Below are positions 37,888 through 49,557 of a stretch of DNA of 64,000 nucleotides, one piece after another (the stretch's first letter is position 1; every line of letters starts with the position of its first letter). A program made the translations under genes and the position numbers. Source of the DNA: Phallus indusiatus (Eukaryota; Basidiomycota; Agaricomycetes; Phallales; Phallaceae). The notes beneath the pieces are model-generated. The model was not told the DNA's origin. It saw nothing but the letters and a program-made list of their open reading frames with translations, and did no database searches. The stretch is from contig JAQFWX010000148.1 in NCBI GenBank assembly GCA_027605045.1, positions 18,350-82,349 of the forward strand, in the 5' to 3' direction.

Positions 37888-39850
37888 TCAATCAAAACTC
37901 CAACCTCCTCGCTCCATTTCAGTCCGCAAACCTTGCAAACCTGCTTTACGTCCCTTCCTACCGGCCAATTCGGTGGCAAACCTGAAAAGCGAAAAAGAAA
38001 AATAAGAGTAAATATATGCATCATCATCAGGGAAGAAATACTGCAAATAATAGCACCTTAAACACTCCTCCAACTTCCATTTTCCACCTGTACCTTGATT
38101 TGCTGTATTTTTCCCATTGGCATTCGGTTCGTTAGTGGTATAGGGTCGACCAGGTAAAATCCTCTGACACAGTGCATACATCATTCCGGCAACAAACGCA
38201 TCATGTGCGCCAACTTCATCCACAAAAGTTGGCATTCCCTTCTCCGTCTCCGTGGAAGTAGTACTAGATTCCGAACCGACATCCGAGACAGTAGAATTTC
38301 GCGGATTTTGCTTGTCTAAAATTGTTGTCGAAGGTGTTGTAGGATTGTTATCCGTGCGCATGCCGCTGACACTAGAGCTGCTCCGACCGTCAGTCCAAAA
38401 GTTACTACCAGATATGATACTGCCAGGGTCCGACGCTGTTGCTGCCGCTCCTCCCGCCATGTTCCACGACGGACGCGCGATATTTGGTTCCACCCAACCT
38501 GAACTTTGGAAATATTCTCGTGTAGGGACGCTTAGTAAAGCAGCGCCTTGAGCGCTCCAGTCCGCGATCAAAAGAGCATTGGAAGAGGCGTGAGTGCACA
38601 TTGATATCAGAAATTCGCGAGGAGATGCACCAGGCGATACAGTTTGGGCATAAGGTTTGCTATGATTAATAAATATGGTTTATGAATTATTTTGGCGCGT
38701 ATATACGGAAGTAGATCTTACGAAAAGAAAATAACGTCTGCGTGTTGCATTAACTGTATTAGAAAAGAAAAAGGTTATTCAACAGCTGGAATCGGCATTG
38801 AATGAACGCACTGTCTCAACACCAGTTCGGCTGATTTGAAGGCTAAAAACGCATTTTGAGCGCCATCCGCGTTCACGGGCCAATCCATCAAGACCTGTCA
38901 TATTGGCATGCAGCGTGTTAGGGCTGCGACCCTCAAAGTGCATCCAGTCAAAAGGAGGCAGCCCTGGAATGATGAATTGTTGGTATAAGGAGCTCAGATT
39001 TGGAGGGGGAGAGATTCCATTTGGTGAGGACCCGTATAACTGTGGACCAGAGCCAGAGTATTTACGCGGGTGATGACCATGATTAGGTGTTGAAGGTGGA
39101 GCACTGGTGGGATGGGACTGTGAGCTGTTTGGCAGGATATCGTAGTTCTCTGGAGCGAGAACTGGACCAAGACGAGAAACGAATTCTTCATGAGTCACAT
39201 CTGGAAGAGGATTATGATTGCTGATGAATTACAAAAAAAAGAGACTCGGCCTTTGAAAGAAATGACACCGAGAAATGAAAATGATGACTTACATTATTGT
39301 CCGTGTGCCGTCAGCTGTGCTTGTTGGTATTATTAAATCAGCTCGATTGATGATGGCCTCAAGGGACTGGGATGAAATAGTACGCACCGGCCTCGATGAC
39401 CCATGCAGTTGGGACATTTTTTCCTTCTCGCATGACAGAGAACATGGTGGAAATTCCTTGAGAGTCCAGTTCTTTAGAGATCAGTGTTCCTTCCTCCGTT
39501 CCGGACAGAGGGCCACAAAACTGAACATCGGCGATCATCCTGACACTGGGCAAGGAAGATATCGGAGGAGAACTTGGTGCTGGGGGTCGCGACGAACGAA
39601 ACTGGGCAAGGATTGCAAGAACATTGGCACTGTGTCCACCTCTCGTCTTTTGGACGTTGTGTGCCCTGGCGACGCTGTTGGGCTCTGGATAGGCGTTAAG
39701 GAGCAGTTTTTGCGTGACGAAGATGGTTCCAAAGCCAAAAACGCGAAGTGGATGACGCGATGATGCATGCTGCGCTGAATTGTTCGCAGAGTTGTTCTGA
39801 TTTGTCCCCCGTAGCATTGGAGATAAAAATACAGACGAGGCCGAGGACAA
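37888..39850 (-). CDS. pfkB-family sugar kinase, ketohexokinase-like
   Basis: Ribokinase-fold kinase of about 530 residues. Exon 1 (39850 to about 39387) contains HPLRVFGFGTIFVTQKLLL, RGGHSANVLAILAQF and VQFCGPLSG. A small exon gives DGTRTIINHNPLPDVTHEEF, then FDWMHFEGRSP, the segment diagnostic of ketohexokinases. The anion-hole motif near 38195-38225 reads DEVGAHDAFVAG, with the catalytic Asp kept but His in place of the second Gly of GAGD. Two low-complexity inserts (about 39020-39130 and 38250-38480) make the protein much longer than animal ketohexokinase at 298 residues. The expected reaction is ATP-dependent phosphorylation of fructose or a related sugar. The start could also be the ATG at 39817. 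Its start codon is only about 50 bases from that of the next gene on the other strand. Confidence 0.82.
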
Positions 39851-39901
39851 AATGTTGAGGAAGAAGGAACGGGAGTTGCCGAGTACTCGTTACGGACGAT
39901 C

Positions 39902-40689
39902 ATGATGCTCTTCTTCCCTATCGCATCTTTGCTGCTGTTGCAGATCATCCCTGCCATCGCATTGCTATCGCCTCGACAAAGCAATCCTGACATCGGGCCT
40001 CTCCCCGCAGCTTGCGCGGGAAATTGCACAGGTCCCTTGACCAACCTTGTGGTAATGATATCCTTCTCAAGTACACCATATTTATATTCACCATGGCATT
40101 AACTCCCATTAGAATTGCTTGAACAGTAAAAATGCAACATGTAATCATCGTTTTTATTATTATCATCGTTAACAAAAAAATGACTCGTGGCATTAAGGCC
40201 TTTGCAACCAGCAGTTGGAGGCTTCTGTCTTTAACTGCTACCTCTGTCTGGGGAATCTGGCTGGTAATTTCAGCACCGGGCAAGAAATCATCAACGGTGA
40301 GCTATATCCCATTCATGTATTGTCAATAATAAATAAAACTCATCGGCTGGAACCAAATAGAAATTGTTACTACGTGCGATGGAGTTGGTTTAACGCTCTC
40401 CCCTCTCGTTTTTTCTGGTCAATCTTTTACCTCTACAGCCCCTCTGCCACCGACGTCTTCTATCGCCGGTGGTCTGACTCTGACTCTTCCTAGCGGCAAT
40501 GCCACCTCCGGAGTCAGCTCTCCGCAGACAACGATGACACTTCAAACGGCCAATACTCCCCAGCCAACAGCATCACCCACTGGTCCCACGAATGGTGCAC
40601 GTTCAAGTTCGAATTTTGATCGAACCGCGGCGATCTTTTGGGTTATTGCTCCCACTCTGCTAACAATGTCGCTGTTCATTGTACAATAA
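39902..40689 (+). CDS. Small secreted GPI-anchor-type surface protein A
   Basis: The product is about 190 residues. Residues 1 to about 21 are a signal peptide (MMLFFPIASLLLLQIIPAIA). The mature region has paired cysteines: ACAGNCTG, then, after an intron or introns at about 40050-40198, CNQQLEASVFNCYLCLGNLAG, then VTTCDGVGL after an intron at about 40299-40360. A Ser/Thr/Pro-rich stalk follows and the protein ends in a hydrophobic tail (AAIFWVIAPTLLTMSLFIVQ), the arrangement of GPI-anchored fungal wall proteins. The stop is the TAA at 40687-40689. The FNCYLCLGNLAG block has a counterpart in the inverted gene at 42448-43397. Function is unknown. Confidence 0.72.
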
Positions 40690-40876
40690 TTCTCTTCCTT
40701 CTTTCTTCTTTCGATCACAAATGGACGATCGTAGTTTTACCGCTATCTATGTTTGCACTTCACGTATCCAATACATATATATGATTTTTCTTGATTAATT
40801 TCCAGCCTGTGGGTTGTTCCTTAAATAGTCTGAGTTTGAAAGAAGGAAGATTTACCAGTGGTCGACGTCTGCAACC

Positions 40877-42088
40877 ATGTCTTCCTCCCCAAAAGACATC
40901 AACGCTGTACAGGATCTTTCTATCTCCTTTCAGCGTAAAGTTGCACCACTACCGCGCCAACGACGTCCTACATCCACACCTGCAAATGTCATAACACTGC
41001 CCCAGACAGCACAGCTCGAAGCACTATACACCATAATCCGGGACAAGAACACGTCGCGGGGCGACTTTATTTTTTATACCGATAGGATTATCAGACTTTT
41101 AGTTGAAGAAGGTTTGAATCATTTACCTGTAATTCCAAGGACAGTCGAAACACCTACCGTGAGTCACTTGCCAGTGCCGCTGGAGATTGTCAATCAAGTT
41201 AAAGCCGTGACTACTTTTAGGGTGCAACATACAATGGCGTTGGCTTTGAAGGGCGCATTTGTGGAGTATCGATTCTGCGTGCTGGAGAGGTACCGTTCGT
41301 TTGAACTGCACGTACAAGCGATCCATATACCTTAAACCCTACCTACACAGGCAATGGAAGCCGGACTCAGGGAAGTATGTCGCAGCGTGCGCATTGGGAA
41401 AATCCTTATTCAAAGGGTACACCCTCATTTTGTAATCTTGTGTCGTTCGATCGTCCATTATAATCAATCAATCTAGGATGAAGAAACTGCCCAGCCCAAA
41501 CTGTTCTATTCAAAGGTATAGTATGTAATTTAACTAGTATGCCTTATGAAACTTGTCTCAAATTTCTTTTGATTGATAGTTCCCAGAAGACATTGCTTCA
41601 AGATACGTTTTGCTACTCGATCCCATGCTAGGTTAGACCATCCTTTAAACGGGCCAATCTGATAATCTCTTATCACGATTATATATATTATAGCAACCGG
41701 CGGATCCGCCATTAAGGCTGTTGAAGTATTAATGGCGGAAGGTGTTCCCGAGGACAGAATTATATTTGTCAACTTGGTTATTCAATTAATGTGTTCGATT
41801 ATCTCAATGGATAATGACGTTTGCTCTTTTTAGATTTCGGCACCCGAAGGCTTGAGAAAGTTCTGTACAAGATTTCCGACCGTTCGCGTGGTATGATTTG
41901 CTTGTCGCGTTCAATCCCTCGCACTGATTTTCTTCTTCTTCTAGATAACCGGCTGGATCGACGATGGACTTAATGAAAAGGCATACATTATTCCTGGTTT
42001 AGGCGATTTCGGAGAGAGAAGGTTTGAAATATCACTCTGCTCAATCAATACTAACTACTAAACCTTACATCCAAGATATTGCGTATAA
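40877..42088 (+). CDS. FUR1: Uracil phosphoribosyltransferase
   Basis: The enzyme converts uracil and PRPP to UMP in pyrimidine salvage, in the cytosol. Eight exons or so give about 225 residues, the usual length. Exon 1 starts [19 protein letters not shown] and ends at VETPT (41158). It joins [18 protein letters not shown], then RAGE joins [18 protein letters not shown], then [13 protein letters not shown]. The PRPP-binding loop is [20 protein letters not shown]. The end reads [22 protein letters not shown] and the C-terminal YCV, with TAA at 42086-42088. All these blocks match the eukaryotic UPRT family closely and each join is in frame. Confidence 0.94.
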
Positions 42089-42447
42089 TCCACAATCTTT
42101 CGACTTATACACACATTTACGACAACGTTTCAAAGGACACATACCATAATTACGCGAATACTTTCTAAATCACGACACGGAAACATAAGACAAAGCTGGG
42201 TCGAGTCATATATGGAACAAAAAGACACACACATACATACATTATTTATGCTACTGTTTGTGAATGCATCGAAAATACAGTTAGAGCGAGGGAAGAAAAA
42301 GTGGACACTTTTGTATAAAAAAATGTGCTGGATTGTTCGGAAAACATTGACATCAAGAGGCCCAACGATGGAAGAAAGGAGCGACAGGGTATAAAACGCA
42401 AGAATCCATATAACGGCTGGTGAAAAATCGTAAAAGTCCTCTTTTTT
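42089..42447. other. Convergent 3' flank between FUR1 and surface protein B
   Basis: About 360 bases between two convergent stop codons. Nothing beyond probable 3' ends is seen. Confidence 0.5.
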
Positions 42448-43397
42448 TTAAGATAAAGCAATGAAAAGACCACCAGCGGCCATAAGAATGCCCACAGGGG
42501 CAGCAAATTTAATTCGGTTCGACCCATTGGTAGCAGTTGGAGCCGGAGGTAGGGTATCCGAAGGGGACGAAGTATCGTTGTCGCTGGATTGAGTTTGAGC
42601 TGGCTGAGTCGAAGTAGAAGATGCGCTAGTTGCAGATTGACTCGTAGTAGTAGTCGTGGTGGTTGAGTTACTCGTTGCTGTGGATGACAACGATGATTGG
42701 GAAGTCGACGAGCTGCTGGTTGGTGTGATAACGGTGCTTGTCGGGGTGAGAGCAACAATTTGAGTAGATGTGGACACGAGAGCGGGAGCTGGAGCAGGAG
42801 CCTCAGAAGAAACTCCCGCAGGGTTCGGCTTGTTTCCACCAGTTTGCGGGGCTTTTGAGGAAGCCGGCGGTGGAGGCGGAGGAGCCGTTGGCAATGTCGT
42901 TTCTCCAGGTAGCAGAATAGGAGATAACGTTGTACCAGCTTCCTCGCACTCTTCAACCAGTTCTGAAAAATAAACACATCGCATATGACAAAATTTAGTT
43001 TTGCATTTGCAAGTTGAACGCACGATTTAGAGTGGTCTGAGGAGTGTCAAAATTGGCACCACTCAGTTTTCCTACACAGATGAAGCAGGTGGCAAAGTCA
43101 CTAAGAAACAGTTGGGTGCAAAAGCCTGTATTGTAAATGGTAAACAGCTGTTCGAAGCGCGACTGGCGAATGGGAAAAGAGCATACAACTCGTGGTAGAA
43201 CAACTCTGCAGTGTTTGAATTAGGAATAAATGACAAGAAATAGCTTAGATGGACTATACCTGGAGAATTGTATTGAGTTCACTGCAGTCGTCCTGACAAG
43301 CAGGAGGAATGTTGTCTGATAGTCCTGACCGAGGCGAGAGGAAAGCTGACGCAGCGATTAACTGCCCTAAAGAGATAGCAATTAGGAAAGATAGCAT
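42448..43397 (-). CDS. Small secreted GPI-anchor-type surface protein B
   Basis: The product is about 270 residues. The start at 43397 opens a signal peptide (MLSFLIAISLGQLIAASAF), followed by SPRSGLSDNIPPACQDDCSE with two cysteines. The next coding block contains FATCFICVGKLSGANFDTPQ, clearly similar to the FNCYLCLGNLAG block of protein A. After an intron at about 42965-43020 the last exon reads ELVEECEEAGTTLSP and then a long Ser/Thr/Pro stalk with a TTTTTT run. It ends in AAPVGILMAAGGLFIALS, a GPI-type hydrophobic tail. The stop is the TAA at 42448-42450. The frame between about 43090 and 43205 needs an extra small intron that I could not place. Function is unknown; a wall or surface role is inferred. 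Confidence 0.7.
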
Positions 43398-44060
43398 AAC
43401 TTCGATTTTTTTGTCAAGTCTGGAAAAGAGCGGAAGAGGTGAAAAGAGAGAGACACCGATGAGCTTTAAATAATTTTGAAAGGGTTTATATATGAGAACG
43501 GTCTTGTAAGCGTCTGTTCCCGGGGCATTAAGCCCGTGTTACTAGCTCATTCACTGATAAGAGGCAAGTGATATGCTTAAATGAGCCAGGATGAATTGGA
43601 TTAACGACCGAATGTTGTGAAATTACGACTGAAGACGGAGTGGTCGGCCAATGTATACAATTCAGTGTAGTGTTTGTCTACTCTCGGCTCATGATGACAT
43701 CCATAACTTGGGATATCCCGGCCGTACGTGGAGAGTGGAGAGCATGGTTACACTTGTTCATATACAATCAAGGGTTCGGACCCTATAACGCTGCATACCA
43801 ACTATAGCGTCCTTTCGGTGTGCAGCGAAATGATAGCGTACGCTTATAAGGACAGCGTTAATAGACCAAGCTGCGCATAGTGGATGATTTTTCCGATTTG
43901 TTCATTGAATTCCGCACTTGAAATTGAAACAGTGCAATATTGTTCATTTGCTTTTGACCAGACGCGGTGCGGGAAGAGATGTATCCAGGTTGCGGGTTAC
44001 GCCGACTGACCCGCTAATATTGGGCCGAGGGCGCCTTTCGAGGCTCGACGTCATTGCCTA
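43398..44060. other. Divergent promoter region, surface protein B (-) and SNAPC1-like (+)
   Basis: About 660 bases without an open frame of interest. It contains the TATA element of the left gene. A GGGTTCGGACCC string at about 43769-43780 superficially resembles a tRNA T-arm, but no tRNA can be folded around it. Confidence 0.45.
43485..43492 (-). promoter_or_regulatory. TATA box of surface protein B
   Basis: On the minus strand TATATAAA lies about 90 bases upstream of the ATG at 43397. It is the best core-promoter match in this intergenic region. Confidence 0.5.
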
Positions 44061-45162
44061 ATGTCGATAACACCGACGCCATCCATCCCGCGAGGTGCCG
44101 AACCTTCTTTACAGGCATTTTATTATCATTCGTCTCTCTTTATAACAGCTTTACGAGAGGACATTGACTTGCTCTTAACGACATATGCGCATGCGTACGC
44201 TCGGGAAGCTTTTGAACCCGAAAAGCCCTTTGAACTGTTCAAGACCGTATGGAAAAGCTCTGGATGGAATTATGCCCATTTAGTATGCGTGGACGCGAAA
44301 AGACCGACATTCGTGAGCTCCGTCGGAAGATGCTTTGTTGGTAAGTAATCCGAGTCAGAGCTCGGCTTTATCTGATTTTCTTTATCTTTTTAGAACGTGT
44401 GGCTGATACTTCCGAAAATCTTCTCCGTCGAGCTGCTGCGTTATTTGGCTTGTACATTTGGTACATGACTCAGCCCAAGAATATCGAGGCTAACATACCT
44501 GTCGCAGAGTATATTACAGTACCTATTGGTGAGTTTCCGTCGTATAAATTCCCTTCTGAACCGATTATTGAAAGTATAACATCATTGTAGATATATACGA
44601 AGTGATTCTGAACATGCATACATCATACGACTCTCCTCTACGAACATACATCACCTTCGTGGTTTCACAACTTCTCTCACAGTCCTTGTTCCACATCATC
44701 CCATCAACCAAGTACCACCCTCAAAACCCTCGTGAACTACCGCATAACATGCCTCTGTTAACACGCGATATTGAAGCAGGACATAGCACCGGTGGCTGGA
44801 AAAAAAGAGGAAGGCCTTCACAGATTGACCAAGCCCAGAGAGCAGAAAAAGTGCTCTCCGAATTAGAAACATTTCTGAACGATAAAGGCGCTGAACCTGG
44901 CTCAGAGAATGCGATTCTGCATCCCCAAGCTGCAGATCTTCCCTCTGCAGAAAGTTATTTGGCACTTAAACAGCAATTAAAGGAGAGTGTCCCTCCTGAT
45001 GTGTTGAGAACGGCGGAAGAAACGACCCTTGGACGTGTTGAAGCCGCTGAAGAACATATTAAACGGAAATACCTAAATACTCAGGATGTTCATTACGAGG
45101 GGCTTGAAAGGCTTAGAGAACAGATTCGACAAGATGGATTATTGAACCTTTTTCGTGGATGA
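44061..45162 (+). CDS. SNAPC1-like snRNA-activating complex subunit
   Basis: Three exons (44061-44343, about 44395-44527, about 44591-45162) give about 330 residues. The first two exons hold the conserved part: LREDIDLLLTTYAHAYA, then FELFKTVWKSSGWNYAHLVC, then RRAAALFGLYIWYMTQPKNI and IPVAEYITVPIDIYEVIL. This order of helix, W-containing helix and LYxxYxTQP with following K/I-V motif matches the SNAPC1 (SNAP43) family. SNAPc binds promoters of small nuclear RNA genes transcribed by RNA polymerases II and III. The C-terminal half is polar, with a KKRGRPSQ AT-hook-like stretch and a coiled-coil tail ending LREQIRQDGLLNLFRG. Identification rests on pattern, so a related uncharacterised role is possible. 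Confidence 0.7.
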
Positions 45163-45469
45163 TACCAAGAGAGTACGTGTTCGAATCATAGAGGCGCGTA
45201 AAGACACCACGTACTCACAACACATCAGTGGCTTAAAATTGAACTGCCCTCATAAAAAAGCATCTTGATGTCGCACGAGTTTAGTGGAAGTGCGCACATG
45301 ACCCGCAACAAGGAACAAGAAGTGGTGCATCTTGAGATAGTCAAGAACAAGAAACATGGTATTGCAATAACATCAAGAGGCGATGCTGCTTATATTAGTA
45401 CTCATGGCTCGTAATATTGCCAAAAAATGTAAGTATGAGGTCTACAGGGCAAGATACAATTTGGGAACA
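45163..45469. other. Convergent 3' flank of SNAPC1-like and LRP1
   Basis: About 300 bases between convergent stops. No gene or repeat is seen. Confidence 0.5.
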
Positions 45470-46893
45470 TTAATTCCCAGAGTCTGAAGATATAACAATA
45501 GGCGAAGGAATGTCTTTAGACCCTTTCTTTCGCTTCTTCTTTGTCTTGTTTGGGTTTGAGGTATTCGCTATAGTGATAAAAGTGAAATTCAGTATTTAAT
45601 CCCTCAGAAAAATAAATCGGTTCTTACAACCAGAAGGTTGAACTGGTACGCTTGATGTTGGCAGTGGTTTTGATTGCGCTGTTGTAAAACGTGAACGATC
45701 GAAGTCAGAGAATCAACTGGCTAAAACGTACGTTGTGAGCTCCCCTTGACTGGACTAGGTTCTGCGTCGACGTCGATCACCTCGATGTCTTTCTGTTGTT
45801 GTTGTTGCTGTTGCTGTTGCTGTTGCTGCTCTTGTTTTTTCTTCTTTTTGGTCCTGGGTTTTCTTGTTTTCATAGCTTTACCTGTCGGTGGTGCATCTAC
45901 ATCCTCGTGAGATATGCTTTGTGCCGCATCTGGTTCACTATTTTGAGCTACTGGAGTACTAGTTGTCGGCTGTGAGTCGGACTTCCCAGGTACGGTTGTC
46001 GAGTCGTCAAACCCTGTGAGTACATAATTAGTGTTGAATTGATTTTCGAAAACGAAGAGATGTACCAGTCCAGGGATCCATTCCTTTTCTCTTTTTCTTG
46101 AGACAAACATCGTCGTCTTCTAGCGCCTTCCGTTTCCCTTCACTTTTTGAAGACGAGGTACTGTCGTCAACAATCATCAAATCGTCGTCTGTTGACTTTG
46201 GATCATCGTCCACTGGGCCTCTCTTTCTTTCCTCGATTTTAGCGAGAGCGGCAGGAGTAGGCTCTGCACCTGTAATAATAGCTTGAGTGGTAGTCTGTGT
46301 AGTCGTTGTCTTTGTTTCTGTGACAGTTGCAGCGGTAGATGACGACGCCTCTGTTGTATTTGAACGAAGATGTGTCCTTTGTACATCTCCCGTTACAGCT
46401 TCCTTGATAGCGTGCTTTATGAATCGTGTTGCAGCTTCTTGGTCCACCACCAGGTTCCCTAAGAAGAAATCTCAAAAAATGTCTAATGTAACAGTGCTTC
46501 AAAACATACTCTTTTCGGGACGCTCAGCACTCTTTATCTTAGAGAAATACTGCGCCATTCGCTCCTAGACGTGATAATTCGAACCGGGTACCGCAAGGGA
46601 AGAAAAAACCAACCTACTAATTCGGCAGTAACACCATGCTTTGAGGCGTCCACATCCCTCAGTCGCAAATATGCTAGTTAGAAGCGTTTAGTGAAGTAAA
46701 AGGAGGGATGAAAAATATAATTTAACATACAAAATACCAGATTGTTTACAACGTAGGGAAGAAGAACTTGCAATTTCGCTTTTTGTAAAGTGTCCAACTT
46801 TGCTTCTGTTTCGGATAAGTCTGTTTCGAAAAGAGGTGCAAGAGCATTTTCTAGATCATTCAGGGAGTTTTCGATATTTGAAATGCTCTCCAT
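45470..46893 (-). CDS. LRP1: Exosome cofactor of the Lrp1/Rrp47/C1D family
   Basis: The nuclear exosome cofactor binds Rrp6 and structured RNA. The first exon (46893 down to about 46730) gives the Sas10/C1D helical domain start (SNIENSLNDLENALAPLF, LQVLLPYVVNNLV). The next exons give AYLRLRDVDASKHGVTAEL and MAQYFSKIKSAE, the family hallmark. A long Ser/Thr-, Asp- and Lys-rich tail follows, with a run of about 12 Gln coded by CAA/CAG near 45794-45830. Reading on at 45721 would stop in frame, but a GTACGT donor just before it leads through two further in-frame exons. These are PQSKPLPTSSVPVQPSG and a Lys-rich end PNKTKKKRKKGSKD, finishing IVISSDSGN with TAA at 45470-45472. I favour this longer form. 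The tail is much longer than in yeast Lrp1. Confidence 0.85.
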
Positions 46894-48304
46894 GATACTC
46901 CCGGTCGCACGACCAGTGCAGAGGGACTTGGGAGCGGCAGAGGGAATCTGTAGGCAAACTTTCGAACCGTGTCACGCATCACTTATACCGAACGGAACTT
47001 TGATTGGACTCCATTACTGTACAGCACGACTTCGAGTGTTTTTAGACGGTTCTCCAAGACCACCTATAACTACGATATATCTCTGACATTTAAACGGCGA
47101 TGACTCAAAACAAACACTGGCTCAATTAACTCGTGCCAAAGTGCTCAAAGATCTGGGTCGTATACTTTGGTGGCGCTCTTTTCACTATCAGGGAAACTTT
47201 TTGTCTGGAGTTACAGTGCTACTGGCTTTTTTTGTCTCATCTCATCTTGAAGCTTCAAGGTTGCATGCTGGTCTTCTCGGCTATTACAGATCCGTCATCT
47301 TTCTTACTACATCGGAGTCTTTCAAAATCCTATGAGTGATGTCATTGGCAGAACTTCCTCTATAATCATTTCATAAAGGAAAAGTCATAGGCTACTTTCT
47401 AACGAGTTTTGGAAGATAAATATGTTCCCGACTCAGAGTCAATTGTGATGGTAATGATGCAAAGGATTGCTACATCTGGTAGATACAGAAGCAGGTCGAT
47501 AAACCTGTTCTCCCGGAACCGTCCTGACCGCGACTGCCTGAAGACAAGCTAGATTTCGGTATATTCTCAGCCATTCGTGCCTTCTGTTCGTATCTGCTTT
47601 GGAACTTCCTATCTCGATAAATATCTATGTCTAAAAGCTTTTGGGTTGTAATAGGAGGATCCTCGTTTACCACACATTCGGTCTATGGGCTAGAACGGAA
47701 CCCGACGTAATGAGCATACCCCCAGCAGGCCTGTGCAGCTTCTTTTCTTTCAATATCTTCCCTTCAAAGCATTTTTTACCCTAAGGTTTGTTATGATTTT
47801 CAAGTTTCAAAGCTCACCAAGACTGAATTAGTCGGCAAATTCCACGAACAAGCTCAAGTGACACACCATGAAAGAAAAGAAAAGATTCATGTATATATAG
47901 ATAACAAAAAAAAGCATAATCGGAGGACATTCAAAAGGCGTGCATATATATATGTACACAACGTTCCACAAATAAAGCAAGAAGCTGGTTTATCCTGTCC
48001 AATCCAAATGGTGAGGGAGATGAATAAGAAATGGGGAAATGTTGGCGTATGGGGGATGATGCAATCCGTTCGTAGTGACAAAGTCAAAATCAAGCAGACA
48101 GTACAATAATCCATTTCCAATCGAGACACAATGAACCAAGACCTGGTGGACTGCTGGCGCGAGATGGGATGATATGGAAAGGAAATCTAAGCGTTCCCTT
48201 AACATAGTCCGCCGAATAAAGCCACGTATCGGGAGAAGCAAATGCCGGAGCACTAGTATTAGCTCGAAAGCCGACGAAGTCATTGAAAAGAAAAGGTATA
48301 CTAA
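46894..48304. other. 1.4-kb intergenic region between LRP1 and the PIN-domain gene
   Basis: No confident gene. A 67-codon minus-strand frame at 47470-47673 (with KLLDIDIYRDRKFQSRYEQ) has coding-like composition, but I could not link it to other exons. Plus-strand frames near 47130-47340 look like chance. Confidence 0.4.
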
Positions 48305-49557
48305 TTAAGGATCCAGTTTCTCTCCGCGTGCGAGAAGTCTCAAGTTCTTGACGGGTTGGTCATTCACGATTGCGATGGATATCGGCTTTTCTACAAGAGA
48401 AGGCCGTCTGTCTTTGTCTCTCCTTCCATCTCGAAATTCCCTCTTATCGTGCCCTTGGCTACGCGGTGGAGGGGCTACAGGCATAGGTTCGACCAAGAGA
48501 AGACCTATCCCAGCCCTTTGGGACCAGATACGAACTAGAGTACCATCGGCACGATCGTACCGACCAGTAGAAGCGAGCGCTGGATCGGATGGGCCATTAT
48601 TCATTACAGCTAGTGAGACTTTTGTATTCTCGTTTCCTAGTGGTGGCAATTGCGGTTCGATAGCTGCCTTCTCGGGTTCTTTGGCAGATGACGTAGAATA
48701 CGTCTTATTAGACATCGGTGTTGCTGGGCGAGAGACTAATGTATCGGAGGATTGAGGTGCGGTGTCCGCTAAATGACCTCCGCTTAGAGCGTTGCGAATT
48801 TCCCACTGAGCGCAGCAAATGGTACGACGAAGCCATTCTGGTGGAGATGAAAGGATACCTCCGGCGGGTTCAGTACCGTTAGATGATTCTACAGGTTGAA
48901 AATTTATATCATCCCACGGAACAAAGGCGTCATCTCTTTGAACTCTTATGCGAGGATTAGAACCGACTTGAGCCTCAAGGAGCCGTGAAGCCGCTCTAGC
49001 TTTTTGAGCTAGAGAAGAGCTACCTTTCTTCAGAAAGTCCAGCGTGTTAAGTGCTAATGAAACGTATCGTTAACTTTGGGTAGTAAAGGGAGATCGAACA
49101 CCTGCCTTCCAAAGGCACCACTAGTATTTCTTGTCGACCCTTTCTGCACCAATCCTTTATCCGGTTAAGACAATGAATCAGAACGCTTGCATCCAGGACT
49201 ACAACGTCGGCTTCTTTCTTTGCATCAAATCCTTCCGTGCGAATCTTGGTATCAACAATCTTGTCCTCCTTGCCGTTTCGCTCTCTCTTGCGGTCAGATT
49301 GAGGTGTGGAAGTATAATGACCACCACCCCTGCGACCTCGTCTATTCGCATTCTGGTCTTTGTAACCTCTCGAACCATTTCCATAGCCATCGCTCTGTAC
49401 AGATTTCTCTAATTGTTCCACTTGATGGCTAAGGAACGCAGCACCCAATGCTCGGGAAATCGCTAATTTCTGCGTTGAAGTCTGTCAATGTCAAATAGAT
49501 AAGTTTAGTATTGAACACGGATAGAATAATCAATACCTTCTCATTATGCATTTGCAT
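48305..49557 (-). CDS. PIN-domain protein (putative ribonuclease)
   Basis: Three exons give about 395 residues. The start at 49557 encodes MQMHNEK and splices at about 49540 to TSTQKLAISRALGAAFLSHQ. After an Arg/Gly-rich basic linker (NRRGRRGGGHYT) the PIN domain begins at ADVVVLDASVLIHCLNRIKD, with the first metal-binding Asp in VLDAS. It continues across an intron (about 49054-49105) as VPLEALNTLDFLKKGSS. The rest is Pro/Ser- and Arg-rich, and ends at the TAA at 48305-48307. PIN domains are usually metal-dependent RNases; the N-terminal arrangement recalls Swt1- or Smg6-like PIN proteins, but no specific orthologue can be fixed. A CACGTG E-box lies at 49638-49643 in the upstream region. Confidence 0.75.

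Noticed and set aside
43765..43785. tRNA-like T-arm string GGGTTCGGACCC
   Set aside because: The loop lacks the conserved A, and no acceptor or anticodon stem can be paired around it.
46098..46568. Plus-strand Ser/Val-rich frames opposite LRP1
   Set aside because: They are shadows of the LRP1 exons, which carry the recognisable family motifs.
46565..46590. Minus-strand CCGGTTCGAATTA resembling a B box
   Set aside because: The T-stem does not pair and no cloverleaf can be built.
47470..47673. 67-codon minus-strand frame with KLLDIDIYRDRKF
   Set aside because: Composition is coding-like, but it is isolated and cannot be connected to other exons.
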